Both the position numbers and the translations under genes were made by a program. A stretch of 64,000 nucleotides of DNA from assembly GCF_036014015.1 (NCBI RefSeq), contig NZ_CP107905.1:1860001-1924000 (forward strand), written 5' to 3'. This stretch comes from Streptomyces sp. NBC_00457 (GTDB lineage: Bacteria > Actinomycetota > Actinomycetes > Streptomycetales > Streptomycetaceae). Numbering within the stretch: the first letter of the stretch is position 1; every line of letters begins with the position of its first letter. A model generated the notes under the pieces. That model was not told where the DNA came from. It saw only the letters and a program-made list of their open reading frames with translations, and searched no databases. Shown here one piece after another: positions 8,817-17,800 of the stretch.

Positions 8817-9382
8817 GAGTGCGCCCGGTGTCCTCCCTCTCCCTCGTCCACCGACTGTCCGCCGGATGCCTCCTCGCCACCCTTCTCGTGGGGTGCACAG
8901 AGCCTCGGCACCCGTCGGGGTCGGGCCCTTCGCCGACCCCGGCCCTCTCGCGGACGGCGCCACGGTGCCCTGGGCCCAACGTGGTTGACGGCCCATCGGT
9001 CGCCCCGGACGTCGCCGCGTTCTGGCGCACGGTCGTCGGACCGGTGTACGAAGCGGCCTGCGCCGGTGACGAACGGCGCCTGGCCCGCCTGATCGATACC
9101 GGCCACGGCTCGGCGGATTACTTCTCGACCAACGCGTGCGAGGGCTGCACCGGGAACGACCTGGTGGCGATGTGGAAGCACGAGTACGGCGTCGGCCCGA
9201 CCGCCCTGGCCCGGCTGCTGGAGACGCCTCCGCACTTGTCCCAGGGAGGCGTTTCCTATGTCCAGGGGAACCGCGCCGCGGTCTTCGCCCGCGGCACGCA
9301 CGAGATTGCGGCGCAGTGGAGCGGCTTCTACGCCGACTGCGCGGCGGAGTCGTTGTGCCGCTCCCTGTCAGGCCACCGGTAA
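8813..9382 (+). CDS. Small lipoprotein, unknown function
   Basis: A 189-residue protein with a signal peptide ending in a lipobox (LLATLLVGC, cysteine near residue 28). A Pro/Ser linker and a cysteine-containing helical domain follow (FFSTNACEGCTGNDL-type segment: YFSTNACEGCTG; later FYADCAAESLC). The GTG overlaps the preceding stop (GTGA), with a second GTG six bases on. Coupling to the upstream single-pass protein suggests a shared surface function. No enzymatic motif is visible. It ends 2 bp before the convergent AraC regulator. Confidence 0.6.
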   Translation: MRVRPVSSLSLVHRLSAGCLLATLLVGCTEPRHPSGSGPSPTPALSRTAPRCPGPNVVDGPSVAPDVAAFWRTVVGPVYEAACAGDERRLARLIDTGHGSADYFSTNACEGCTGNDLVAMWKHEYGVGPTALARLLETPPHLSQGGVSYVQGNRAAVFARGTHEIAAQWSGFYADCAAESLCRSLSGHR

Positions 9383-9383
9383 G

Positions 9384-10184
9384 TCAGCCGGCGCGGCGGG
9401 CCTGGTTGCCGGGTGATTCTCCGTACTGCCGCCGGAACGCACGGGCGAAGGTGCCGGGGTCGGTGAAGCCGCTGGCCAGGGCGGCGTGACGAATCGTCGA
9501 ACCGCCCGCGAGGAGACCGGCGGCGAACTCGAGGCGGACGCGCCGGATCTCGGCGGCCGGGGAGATGCCGGCCTCGGCGAAGAGCGCCTGCAACGAGCGC
9601 ACGGACAGGTGGAACTCGCGCGCCAGCGCGGCAACGGTGAAGTCCGGGTCGCCGAACTCCTCGCGAACACGCCTGAGCATGGCCTCCCGCACCGATCGAC
9701 GGGACGGTACGCCGGCGAAGTCCGCGGCGTGGCGCGGCGCCCGGCCCTGCTCGGCGGGCCCGCGCCGGTTTGCGGCGAGGCGATCGGAGGCCTCGGCGAA
9801 CGAGAGGAGGCGCCGGCCCGAGGATCCCAACGCACGCGTGGTCCAGGTGACCGGCAGTGCCCGGCCACCGCGGGTGAGGAACCACTCCGGCTCACCGGCC
9901 TCGTGCGAGCCGGCGCGGTCCAGGATCGGGCAGGCGTGCGGTGGGTAGTCGGATCCGTCGGGGCGCCGGCGGTGCAACGTGTCGTGGCTCGACTCGCCGA
10001 TGACCTCCGCGGCCGAGCGGTAGCCGAGCAGCGCGAGCGCCGCGGGGTTGGCGAACGCGACGGCCCCGTCGGCGCCGATGACCCACAGCGGCACGGGCGT
10101 CGCGGCCACCATCTCGGCGAACACGCCCGGCCCCACGGATCCGCCCCCGGATCCACCCACGGCTTCGTTCGCTCTGTCATCCAT
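9384..10184 (-). CDS. AraC-family regulator with N-terminal PAS domain
   Basis: A 266-residue regulator. A PAS domain lies at about 20-130 (PVPLWVIGADGAVAFANPAA, GESSHDTLHRRRPDG). A two-helix-turn-helix AraC domain lies at about 170-260 (FTVAALAREFHLSVRSLQALF, IRHAALASGFTDPGTFARAF, RRQYGESPG). The start at 10184 (MDDRANE) is preferred over one 21 codons upstream. It is divergent from cyanase across a 217-bp gap, so it is the likely local regulator of the cyanate genes. The PAS domain implies a small-molecule signal, which could be cyanate or a downstream product; this is inference. Confidence 0.8.
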   Translation of the reverse strand: MDDRANEAVGGSGGGSVGPGVFAEMVAATPVPLWVIGADGAVAFANPAALALLGYRSAAEVIGESSHDTLHRRRPDGSDYPPHACPILDRAGSHEAGEPEWFLTRGGRALPVTWTTRALGSSGRRLLSFAEASDRLAANRRGPAEQGRAPRHAADFAGVPSRRSVREAMLRRVREEFGDPDFTVAALAREFHLSVRSLQALFAEAGISPAAEIRRVRLEFAAGLLAGGSTIRHAALASGFTDPGTFARAFRRQYGESPGNQARRAG

Positions 10185-10401
10185 GCCGCACCTCACCGCC
10201 TCACGACGCGTTGAGGTTAGGAACGGTGTCGTACCGCCGCGCTTCACGTCGGTTTCGCGGTCGTAACGGTCGACTCACGCTGCGCGGAATGCCGCAAACC
10301 CTGCGCGTTTGGCCCTTCTGGCAGGCGATTCAGGTCGGGTGTGATGGACCGATCAGCGGTCGACGGCGACCGGACACTCCCGGATCCCGAGGAGAACGAG
10401 C

Positions 10402-10854
10402 ATGAGTCACCGCCCTGCCGAACAGCAGCGGGCGACCACCGAGGTCGAGGATCGGCGTCTCGCGTCCGGTACGTCGTGGAAGGAACTCGCCGACCACATC
10501 GGCCGAGCGCCGGTCTGGACGGTCGCGGCTCTGCTCGGCTCCCATCCGATGCCGGCCGAGGAGGCCGCTTCGATCGGCGAACTGCTCCGCCTGAGCGACG
10601 AGTCGGTCGCCGCCCTCCAGCGTCAGCCCTACCGGACTGCCGACGACTCGGTGTCGACCGATCCGACGATCTACCGGTTCCGCGAGCTCTTCTCCGTCTA
10701 CGGGCCGGCGATCAAGGAGCTGATCCATGAGGAGTTCGGCGACGGGATCATGAGCGCGATCAACTGCCGTGTCTCACTCGAGCGTCGTGCGGATCCCGAC
10801 GGTGATCGCGTGGTCGTGACCATCGACGGCAAGTTCCTTCCCTACCAGTGGTGA
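10402..10854 (+). CDS. cynS: Cyanase (cyanate hydratase)
   Basis: A 150-residue cytoplasmic enzyme, close to the usual 147-156 residues. It catalyses bicarbonate-dependent decomposition of cyanate to ammonia and carbon dioxide. The N-terminal helical domain spans about 10-75. The C-terminal catalytic domain starts at DPTIYRFRELFSVYG. The catalytic triad of the family (Arg96, Glu99 and Ser122 in E. coli) corresponds to Arg92 and Glu95 in YRFRE and Ser118 in MSAIN. It ends in the conserved DGKFLPY. A GGAG ribosome site precedes the ATG. The next gene starts 52 bp downstream and is probably co-transcribed. Confidence 0.95.
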   Translation: MSHRPAEQQRATTEVEDRRLASGTSWKELADHIGRAPVWTVAALLGSHPMPAEEAASIGELLRLSDESVAALQRQPYRTADDSVSTDPTIYRFRELFSVYGPAIKELIHEEFGDGIMSAINCRVSLERRADPDGDRVVVTIDGKFLPYQW

Positions 10855-10906
10855 GCCCGGCTCACCGCTCCGTGCGACGAGAGAATGTGCGAGGAGAGAA
10901 CCGCCC

Positions 10907-11770
10907 ATGTCCTATGTGAATCCCTCGGAACTGGCGACCAGAGCCATCGACGCCGGCGAGGCGAAGGTCTTTTACTCCACTCGCGACACGCTGATCCGGT
11001 CCTACATGGCCGGTGCCATCCTCGCCCTCGCGGCGGCCTTCGCGATCACGATCGGCGTCAGGACGGGCGAGCCACTCCTGGGCGCCGTGCTGTTCCCGGT
11101 CGGCTTCTGCATGTTGTACCTGCTCGGCTTCGACCTGCTGACCGGCGTCTTCACGCTGGTGCCGCTGGCGTGGCTGGACAAGCGGCCCGGCGTCACCCTC
11201 GGGGCCATGATGCGTAACTGGGGTCTTGTCTTCGTCGGCAACTTCCTGGGTGCGCTGACCACCGCGCTCATGATGGCGATCTACTTCACCTACGGCTTCA
11301 GCGTCGAACCGGACGCCGTCGGTCAGGCCATCGGCACCATCGGTGAGGGCCGGACCGTCGGGTACGCCGAGCACGGCGCGGCCGGCATGCTGACGCTCTT
11401 CGTCCGTGGCGTGATGTGCAACTGGATGGTGTCGACCGGTGTGGTCGGCGCGATGATGTCCGACAGCCTGGCGGGCAAGGTGATCGCCATGTGGATGCCG
11501 ATCATGGTGTTCTTCTACCTCGGCTTCGAGCACTCGATCGTCAACATGTTCCTCTTCCCGTCCGGCCTGATCATGGGCGGTGACTTCACGATCGGCGATT
11601 ACGTCTTCTGGAACGAACTGCCGACGGTGCTCGGGAACTTGGTCGGCGGCCTGACGTTCGTGGGCCTCATGATCTACGCAACCCACGCGAAGACCGGACC
11701 GACGCGTCCCCGCAAGCTCCGCACCACCTCGGTGACCGAGGAGGAGCCTGAGCGTTCACACGTCTCCTGA
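10907..11770 (+). CDS. Formate/nitrite-transporter family channel
   Basis: A 287-residue integral membrane protein with six predicted helices and the FNT family signatures NWGLVFVGNFLGAL (second half of helix 3) and RGVMCNWMVSTGV (helix 5), plus GFEHSIVNMF in helix 6. These form the two pore half-helices. FNT proteins are pentameric channels for formate, nitrite or hydrosulfide. Its place directly after cynS suggests it may handle cyanate, bicarbonate or nitrite here, instead of the cynX transporter of enteric cyanate operons. That substrate assignment is inference. Confidence 0.85.
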   Translation: MSYVNPSELATRAIDAGEAKVFYSTRDTLIRSYMAGAILALAAAFAITIGVRTGEPLLGAVLFPVGFCMLYLLGFDLLTGVFTLVPLAWLDKRPGVTLGAMMRNWGLVFVGNFLGALTTALMMAIYFTYGFSVEPDAVGQAIGTIGEGRTVGYAEHGAAGMLTLFVRGVMCNWMVSTGVVGAMMSDSLAGKVIAMWMPIMVFFYLGFEHSIVNMFLFPSGLIMGGDFTIGDYVFWNELPTVLGNLVGGLTFVGLMIYATHAKTGPTRPRKLRTTSVTEEEPERSHVS

Positions 11771-11771
11771 C

Positions 11772-12179
11772 TCAAGGGCGGCGCGAGGCCGTGACGGACG
11801 GTTCCTTCACGTCGGCGTCGGCCTTCACGACGTACACCTCCCAGGGTTCCTGGCCGGGGCCGTGGACCCAGACCTTGTCCTGGAGGGCGTAGCAGCAGGT
11901 GGTGTCGTTCTGCTCGACGGTGGCCAGCCCGGCTTCGGCGAGCCGGGCGGTGGCGGCGTGCACCTGCTCGGTCGTCTCGACCTCGACGCCGAGGTGGTCC
12001 ATACGTGTGTCCTCTCCCGCGACTCCCTCGATGAGGACGAGCTTGAGCGGGGGCTCCGCGATGGCGAAGTTGGCGTAGCCGTCGCGGAGTTTGGCGGGCT
12101 CGGTGCCGAAGAGCCTGGTGTAGAAGGCGATCGATGCGGCGAGGTCGGGGACACGGAGGGCGAGTTGTACGCGGGACAT
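11772..12179 (-). CDS. arsI: ArsI/CadI-type glyoxalase-fold metalloenzyme
   Basis: A 135-residue VOC-fold protein. It keeps the vicinal cysteine motif of the ArsI/CadI family (NDTTCCYALQDKVWV) and the family-typical histidine and glutamate ligands (MDHLGVEVE, EPWEVYVV). ArsI is a C-As lyase that demethylates trivalent organoarsenicals in the cytoplasm; related CadI proteins respond to cadmium. It lies 28 bp downstream of the flavoprotein gene in the same minus-strand operon, next to a divergent arsR. The arsenic context favours ArsI over CadI, but substrate cannot be proven from sequence. Confidence 0.8.
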   Translation of the reverse strand: MSRVQLALRVPDLAASIAFYTRLFGTEPAKLRDGYANFAIAEPPLKLVLIEGVAGEDTRMDHLGVEVETTEQVHAATARLAEAGLATVEQNDTTCCYALQDKVWVHGPGQEPWEVYVVKADADVKEPSVTASRRP

Positions 12180-12207
12180 GGCGAACCTCCTTGTATGGGT
12201 GGGGAGT

Positions 12208-13575
12208 TCAGCAGCCGCCGGAGGGGGCCGGGGCGCCGATGCCGATCTGGAGGGTGGTGGGGGCGGCGCAGCAGCCGCCGGACCGGTCGGCGTTCTCCGG
12301 CTCGTCGAACAGGCCCGCACCGCCGCAGACTCCGGTCTCCGGGAGGGTCAACTCGACACGTTCGGCAGCCCCCTGGTCGCCGGCGAGCGCGGCGGCGATG
12401 GAGCGGACCTGCTCGTAGCCGGTCATGGCGAGGAACGTGGGGGCGCGGCCGTAGGACTTCATGCCGACCAGGTAGACGTCCTTCTCCGGATGGGAGAGCT
12501 CGTTCACACCGTGCGGGTAGACGGTGCCGCAGGAATGCTGGTTGGGGTCGATGAGCGGGGCCAGGGCGGTGGGGGCCTGGAGGCGCTCGTCGAGGCCGAG
12601 GCGGACCTCGGAGAGGAAGGAGAGGTCGGGGCGGAAGCCGGTGAGGACGATGACCTCGTCGACCGGGTCGAGGCGGCGGCCGTCCTCGCCGACGAGCACC
12701 ACGCGGCCGTCGCCATCGCGTTCGACGGCGTCGGTGCGGAAGCCGGTTACCGCGTCGGCGTGGCCGTCGTCGACGGCGGCCTTGGCGGCGAGGCCGAGGG
12801 CACCGCGGGCGGGGAGCTGATCGGCGGTGCCGCCGCCGAAGGTGGAGCCGGAGATGCCGCGGCGCAGAATCCAGACGGCGTGGGTGCCGGTGCCGTCATT
12901 GGAAGTGGCGAGGTCGGCGAGGTAGGCGAGGGCGGTGAAGGCTGAGGCTCCCGAGCCGATCACCGCGGTGCGCCTGCCGGCGTACCGGGCCCGTACGGCC
13001 GGGTCCTTCAGGTCGGGCACGCGGTAGGTGATCCGGTCGGACGCGGCCTTCTCACCGAGGGCCGGAAGGCCGCTGCCGCCGGCCGGGCCCGGGGTGGTCC
13101 AGGTGCCGGAGGCGTCGATGACCGCGCGGGCGAACAGCCGCTCCTCACGGCCGTCGGCGTGGGCGACGTGGACGACGAACGGCTGGTTCTCGCGGTCGGC
13201 GTCCACGATCCGGTCCCGGCCGGCGCGGGAGACGCCGGTGACGGTGGCACCGAGGCGCACCTGGTCGCCGAGGACGTCGGCGAGCGGCTGCAGGTACCGC
13301 TCGGCCCAGTCCCCGCCGGTGGGATAGGCGGCCGCATCCGGCTTCACCCAGCCCGTCGGTGCCAGGAGCTTCTCGGCGGCCGGGTCGGTGACCTCGCCCC
13401 AGGCGGAGAACAGCCGCACATGCGCCCACTCCCGCACCGCCGCCGCGGCCGTCGGGCCGGCTTCCAGGACCAGCGGGGTGATCCCGCGGTCGATGAGGTG
13501 CGCGGCGGCAGCGAGACCGACAGGGCCGGCTCCGATCACGACGACGGGCAGGTCGGTGGCGGCGGGGGCGTTCAC
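12208..13575 (-). CDS. FAD-dependent oxidoreductase of arsenic operon
   Basis: A 455-residue flavoprotein. The N-terminal Rossmann motif is VVVIGAGPVGLAAAAHL (FAD), and a second dinucleotide motif near residue 200 is TAVIGSGASAFTAL (NADPH). The FAD-domain motif VIVLTGFRPD is also present, so the layout resembles flavin monooxygenases and ArsO-type proteins. The C terminus has unusual cysteines (GVCGGAG, GGCCAAP, terminal GGC) that could bind arsenite. The GTG at 13575 is chosen because GAGGAG precedes it; an ATG 28 codons earlier lies inside the operator. Operon order is this gene then arsI, divergent from arsR. Confidence 0.75.
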   Translation of the reverse strand: MNAPAATDLPVVVIGAGPVGLAAAAHLIDRGITPLVLEAGPTAAAAVREWAHVRLFSAWGEVTDPAAEKLLAPTGWVKPDAAAYPTGGDWAERYLQPLADVLGDQVRLGATVTGVSRAGRDRIVDADRENQPFVVHVAHADGREERLFARAVIDASGTWTTPGPAGGSGLPALGEKAASDRITYRVPDLKDPAVRARYAGRRTAVIGSGASAFTALAYLADLATSNDGTGTHAVWILRRGISGSTFGGGTADQLPARGALGLAAKAAVDDGHADAVTGFRTDAVERDGDGRVVLVGEDGRRLDPVDEVIVLTGFRPDLSFLSEVRLGLDERLQAPTALAPLIDPNQHSCGTVYPHGVNELSHPEKDVYLVGMKSYGRAPTFLAMTGYEQVRSIAAALAGDQGAAERVELTLPETGVCGGAGLFDEPENADRSGGCCAAPTTLQIGIGAPAPSGGC

Positions 13576-13634
13576 GGTCGGCTCCTCGGTGTTTCGACAT
13601 CCGTCGATGGCTTGCGCGGCCAGCATGGCACTTG

Positions 13635-13725
13635 ATTCGATGATCGTCAACATAGACATTCATCGAATCCGAGGGGTCCGCTCCGGGTATTGGTTCGATG
13701 TATGTCAACATAGATGCATGTCGAA
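13635..13725. promoter_or_regulatory. Duplicated ArsR-type operator region
   Basis: Two near-identical copies of TTCGATG-N3-GTCAACATAGA begin at 13636 and 13694, exactly 58 bp apart. The first sits in a perfect inverted repeat, ATTCGATGA (13635-13643) with TCATCGAAT (13660-13668). The second has weaker dyad arms and overlaps the arsR ATG at 13718. The arrangement fits binding by ArsR to both divergent promoters. Read on the minus strand each copy contains a TTGAC that could serve as a -35 for the oxidoreductase operon. Binding by ArsR is inferred. Confidence 0.6.
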
Positions 13726-14095
13726 TACGAAGGTGCTGCCCCTACTCGCCCCCGAGGCGTCGGAGGCCGTGGCCCCCTGCTGCCCGCCGCTGACCGAGCG
13801 TCGGTTCAGCGCCGAGGAGGCCGAGACGGCCGCGCGGATGTTCAAGGCGCTGGGCGATCCGGTGCGGCTGCGCCTGTTCTCCGCCGTCGCCTCGCACGAG
13901 GGCGGCGAGGCGTGCGTGTGCGACATCTCCGATGTCGGCGTATCCCAGCCGACCGTGTCCCACCACTTGAAGAAGCTCAAGGAGGCCGGCCTGCTGACGT
14001 CCGAGCGCCGCGGTACCTGGGTGTACTACCGCGTGGAGCCGTCAGTGCTGGCGGCCATGGGCAAGCTGCTGACCGCCGCACCGGCCGTTGCCTGA
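13718..14095 (+). CDS. arsR: ArsR-family metalloregulator
   Basis: A 125-residue repressor. A vicinal cysteine pair is near residue 20 (APCCPPL). The winged helix-turn-helix core spans about 35-110 (MFKALGDPVRLRLFSAVA, then ACVCDISDVGVSQPTVSHHLKKL). The CVCD metal motif sits in the DNA-recognition region, as in ArsR proteins that release DNA on binding arsenite or antimonite. No ribosome site precedes the ATG and the operator overlaps it, so translation may be leaderless. It is divergent from the flavoprotein/arsI operon and probably autoregulates. Confidence 0.85.
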   Translation: MSNTKVLPLLAPEASEAVAPCCPPLTERRFSAEEAETAARMFKALGDPVRLRLFSAVASHEGGEACVCDISDVGVSQPTVSHHLKKLKEAGLLTSERRGTWVYYRVEPSVLAAMGKLLTAAPAVA

Positions 14096-14197
14096 TGCAC
14101 CACCCGGCAGAACAACCGACTGCGCGCATACGCCGGCGCACGCAAACGCGGTCCACAGGGCCATAGATCGGTCAGTTGATCCGTTAATCCGTACAAC

Positions 14198-14542
14198 GGC
14201 GGCGTCCGCTACGCGCTGATCGTGCTGCTCGGGCTCGGGATGGGGCTGCAGAACGCCGCGGCCCGCGCATTGGCGGTGCCCGATCTCACCACGACCGTGC
14301 TGACCCTGACCATCACCGGGATCGCCTCCGACAGCCGCCTCGCCGGCGGGCCCGGCAGCAGGATCGGACGGCGAGTGGTGTCGACGGGCGCCATGTTCCT
14401 CGGCGCTCTCGTCGGCGCCCTGGCCGCGCTGCACGGCAACCCGGCGCAGCCTCTGCTCTTCGCCGGCCTGCTGCTGGCCGCCGCCACGGCCGCCGCGTCC
14501 GCCCTGGCCCGCTCCCCCGCCGGGTGGACCGAACCGCTGTGA
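14198..14542 (+). pseudogene. DUF1275 (YoaK-type) membrane protein, 3' fragment
   Basis: An open frame of about 115 codons encodes the second half of a DUF1275 membrane protein: GLGMGLQNAAARALAVPDLTTTVLT, a hallmark block, then three hydrophobic helices. No proper start or ribosome site exists; the first in-frame stop upstream is at 14177, and full DUF1275 proteins are about 220-240 residues. It is therefore a 5'-truncated remnant. It directly precedes a second gene fragment, so this 700-bp gap between arsR and the lyase-like gene looks like a deletion scar. Confidence 0.65.
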
Positions 14543-14617
14543 CCCGGAGCGTCACCGCATTGCCCCGGAGCGCCTTCACTCCGCGCGTGAACCACCAGCG
14601 CCCTGCGCACCGCCTAC

Positions 14618-14881
14618 GTGGCCGACCTGGTGCTGGTGAGCGGCAACAGCCCCATCCTGTACCCGGTGAACGACCCCATCGCCACGCTGGTGTTCCAGGC
14701 CGGCCGCGGCGAGGTCGACACCGTGCTCGTCGACGGCAGGGTGCTGAAGTACCGAGGTGAACCGCTCGGCATCGACCTCGACCGGGCCCGCACACTAGCG
14801 GAGAACTCACGGGACCATCTGCGCGCCGCCATCGGCGAACAGTCCTGGCAGCAGGCGATGAACCCACCCCTGTCCAGGTGA
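14618..14881 (+). pseudogene. Amidohydrolase C-terminal fragment
   Basis: Eighty-seven codons resemble only the C-terminal end of metal-dependent amidohydrolases of the guanine/cytosine deaminase or AtzA type (ADLVLVSGNSPILYPVNDP, then VDTVLVDGRVLKYRGEPLGIDL). The catalytic barrel with its metal ligands is absent. No ribosome site is seen at the GTG. It is interpreted as a decayed 3' end, adjacent to the DUF1275 fragment and convergent with the discoidin-domain protein that ends 14 bp on. Confidence 0.6.
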
Positions 14882-14895
14882 CAGCCCTCCGACCG

Positions 14896-17800
14896 TCACG
14901 AAGTGACGGTGAGCGACGTAAGTGCGGTGCGGCCTCCGGCCGGGGCGGTGACCCGGAGTGCCACATAGCGGGCCGTGCTGTCGGTGCGCAGGACTCCCCG
15001 CGCCGTCAGTCGTGCCGTGCCCGTGTACGTACGGCCGTCCGTGCTGAACTCCGCCTGCGCTACCGGAATGCGGCCGTCCCGCCACTGTGTGCGGATCTCC
15101 GTGATGTGCCGCTCGGCGCCCAGGTCGACGACCATGCGACCGTCCGGGCCGGGGGTCCACGCGGTGCCTTCGTCTCCGTCGACCGCGGCTTTCGGGTCCG
15201 TCATACCGGGCGGCAACGGTGCGGTCGGGAAGGTGGGACGGCCGAGTGCGAGATCGGCGAGCGGGTACGCCGTGGCGCGCGGCACGGTGACGGTGGTCGT
15301 ACGGCCCGCGCGGACCGTGACGTCCAGGCTCTTGCCCTGAGCGGAGACGGTGACGCGGCAGGAGGGTCCGCCGAGCCGCACCGTGCGGCCGTCGACCACC
15401 TCGGCGCGCAGACCGACGGGAACGCGCTTCCCGGAGAGGACGAAGCGCGCAGGCAGCAACACGGCGGAGGCGGCGGACAGTTCGGCTCGGAAGTCCGTGC
15501 CCGATGCGGTGACGGTCTGGACACCCGCGTACAGGCGGATTCCCTCGGAGGGCGAGCGCGGGATGGTCACCGTGGTGGTCACGGGATCCGAGGAGAGGTT
15601 GAACAGGCTCAGGTAGTCGTCGGTGAGAGTGGCCTTCACCTGGGCGGACCGCACCGAGGGGCTCTTCCGGGCGGCTGCGGTGCGCAGCCGCCCGGGCGTC
15701 GCGTCCGGGAGTCCCTCGACCACAATGCCCTCGGCCGGTCCGTCGGAGAGGACGACCGTGTTGCCGTACACCGAGATCGGGTTGGCGCCGCCGCGCACGA
15801 CGAGACCGGCACGGCCGTCGATGTCCAGCCAGCCGCCGCGGCTGGTGAGGTCCGCCTGCGGCCAGGCGACCAGGTCGGTCCACTTCTGCCCGTCGACCGA
15901 TCCCTGCATCCGGTACGCGCGGCCCGCCGCGGTCTCCCAGCGCAGGGTCACCCGGTCCACGTCCAGGGCCGCGCCCAGATCGACGGCGAGCCAGCTGTCC
16001 GCGCGCGGACGGTCCGCACGGGACACCGCCCAACGGGTCGAGCCGTCGCCGTCGACCGCGAGTGCGGGCTCCTTGCCCGGGTCGAAGGAGGACGCGGAGG
16101 CCGTCGCCCCGGCGCCGCGCGCCAGGTCGGCGCCCGCGGCTGAGTCGCGTATCTCGAAGGCGTACAGCGAATAGCCGTAACTGGGGTCGGGGCGTACCCC
16201 GAGCATCCGCAGATGGCGGAACCGGCCGCGGGGAAAGGTGAGTTCGTCGACCCGTGGGCCGGTGGGAGTCGAGGGACCGGCCTGGGCCGCGACCGTCGCG
16301 CTCCCCTCCGCCGCCCGGTACGTGCGGCTTCCGTCCAGCCCCGGCATCCCGGGCATGTTCAGGTTGCGCACCTCCAGGTGGCCTTCCCCGGCGGCCGTAC
16401 CGGAGGTCGCGTACACGACGGTCCCGGTCGGGAGCGTGGTGAAGCCCGCGTACCCGGCGTCCAGCGTGAGCAGGCTCGCGCTGCCGTCGAACCCGTCCCG
16501 CAGCCGGGAGTACGCGACGACCGACCGTCCGGTGACCTTGGCCCCGGTTCTCGGCAGGAACATCGGCGTCGTACCGCTGAGCGCGAACAGCCAGTCGTCA
16601 TGTGCCGGTTGCCAGGCGAACTTCACGAAACCGGCCTTGCTGACCACCCCGGCCCACGCGCCGGGCGACTGGTGGGAGACGAGACCGGGGCCCGGGCCGT
16701 GGTCGGTGACTCCGCTCGCCTGCTCGAAGAGCTCACGCTGCGACAGGGGTCGCACCGGTGCCTGCCCCGACCGGGCCCGCCACTCGTGGAGCAGGTAGCT
16801 GATGGCCAGTTCGGCGCGCGCCTCGGGTTCGTACTTGGGTTCACCTGAGAACTTCGCGAGGCGGTACTGCGGCGGGTACGCCTGGTAGGCCTCCAGACGT
16901 TCGGCCAGGGCGAGTTCGCAGCGGGCCGCGGCGCGGTCTGAGGCCACCTGCGCGAGGAAGGCGAGCGGGATGATGTCGCGGCCGTAGAGATGTTCGCGGT
17001 CGGCGACCATCGGCATCAGCGGCTCCCCCGCGTCGCTCATCGCGCCGAGCAGGGTACGCCACAGCGGCCCGGCGTTGGGCTGCGCGGTGAGCACCTGGGG
17101 GAGGGCGCGGCCCGCGACGAGGAAGTGGGCGGCGTTGCGTCCGGAGGTTCGCCAGAGTTCTTCCTGGTAGTGCGGGCCGAATGAGCCGTGGTTCTCGACG
17201 ATGAACGTGTCGTACAGGTTCTGCGCGGTGTTCTCGCTGACGGCGATCCCGTCCACGCGGGCCGGGTTGGCGAGGTCGGCAGCCGGCAGGCCCGCCTCGT
17301 TGCGGCTCCACCGGCCGAAGGCGCCGCGCCATGCCTCGTACCGCGCGTCGTCGCTCGCCCAGGCGAGGCCGGGGGCGAGCGCCTGGGCGTAGATTCCCAT
17401 CTCCTCCAGCTTGGTGTCGCCCTGGAAGCCGCCGTCGAGACCGCGCGGGGTCCAGTCGCCGGAGTCGGGATCGTCTGCCGTGCCCAACACGGCGGTGTAC
17501 TGGGCCTGTTCGCGGGCGATGGTGTCGACGTTGCGGCGCGTCACCTCGTCGAGGTCGTCCCACAGCAGCCGGGCCGCCAGGACGAAGTAGGACTGGAAGG
17601 TGGTGTCGAAGAACAGTTTCCGGCCCCACTGGGTGCCGCCGGTCAGTCGGTTCGACGCCGCGAAGTGCTTCAGGGTGGCGAGGGTACGGGCGCGCAGGGT
17701 CTCCTTGTCGACTCCGGCGCGCTCGGCGTCGTACGGACCGCGGGTCAGCAGGACGGCATTGCCGAGCACGACCGCAAAGCCGAAGTCCTTGGCGGTGTAG

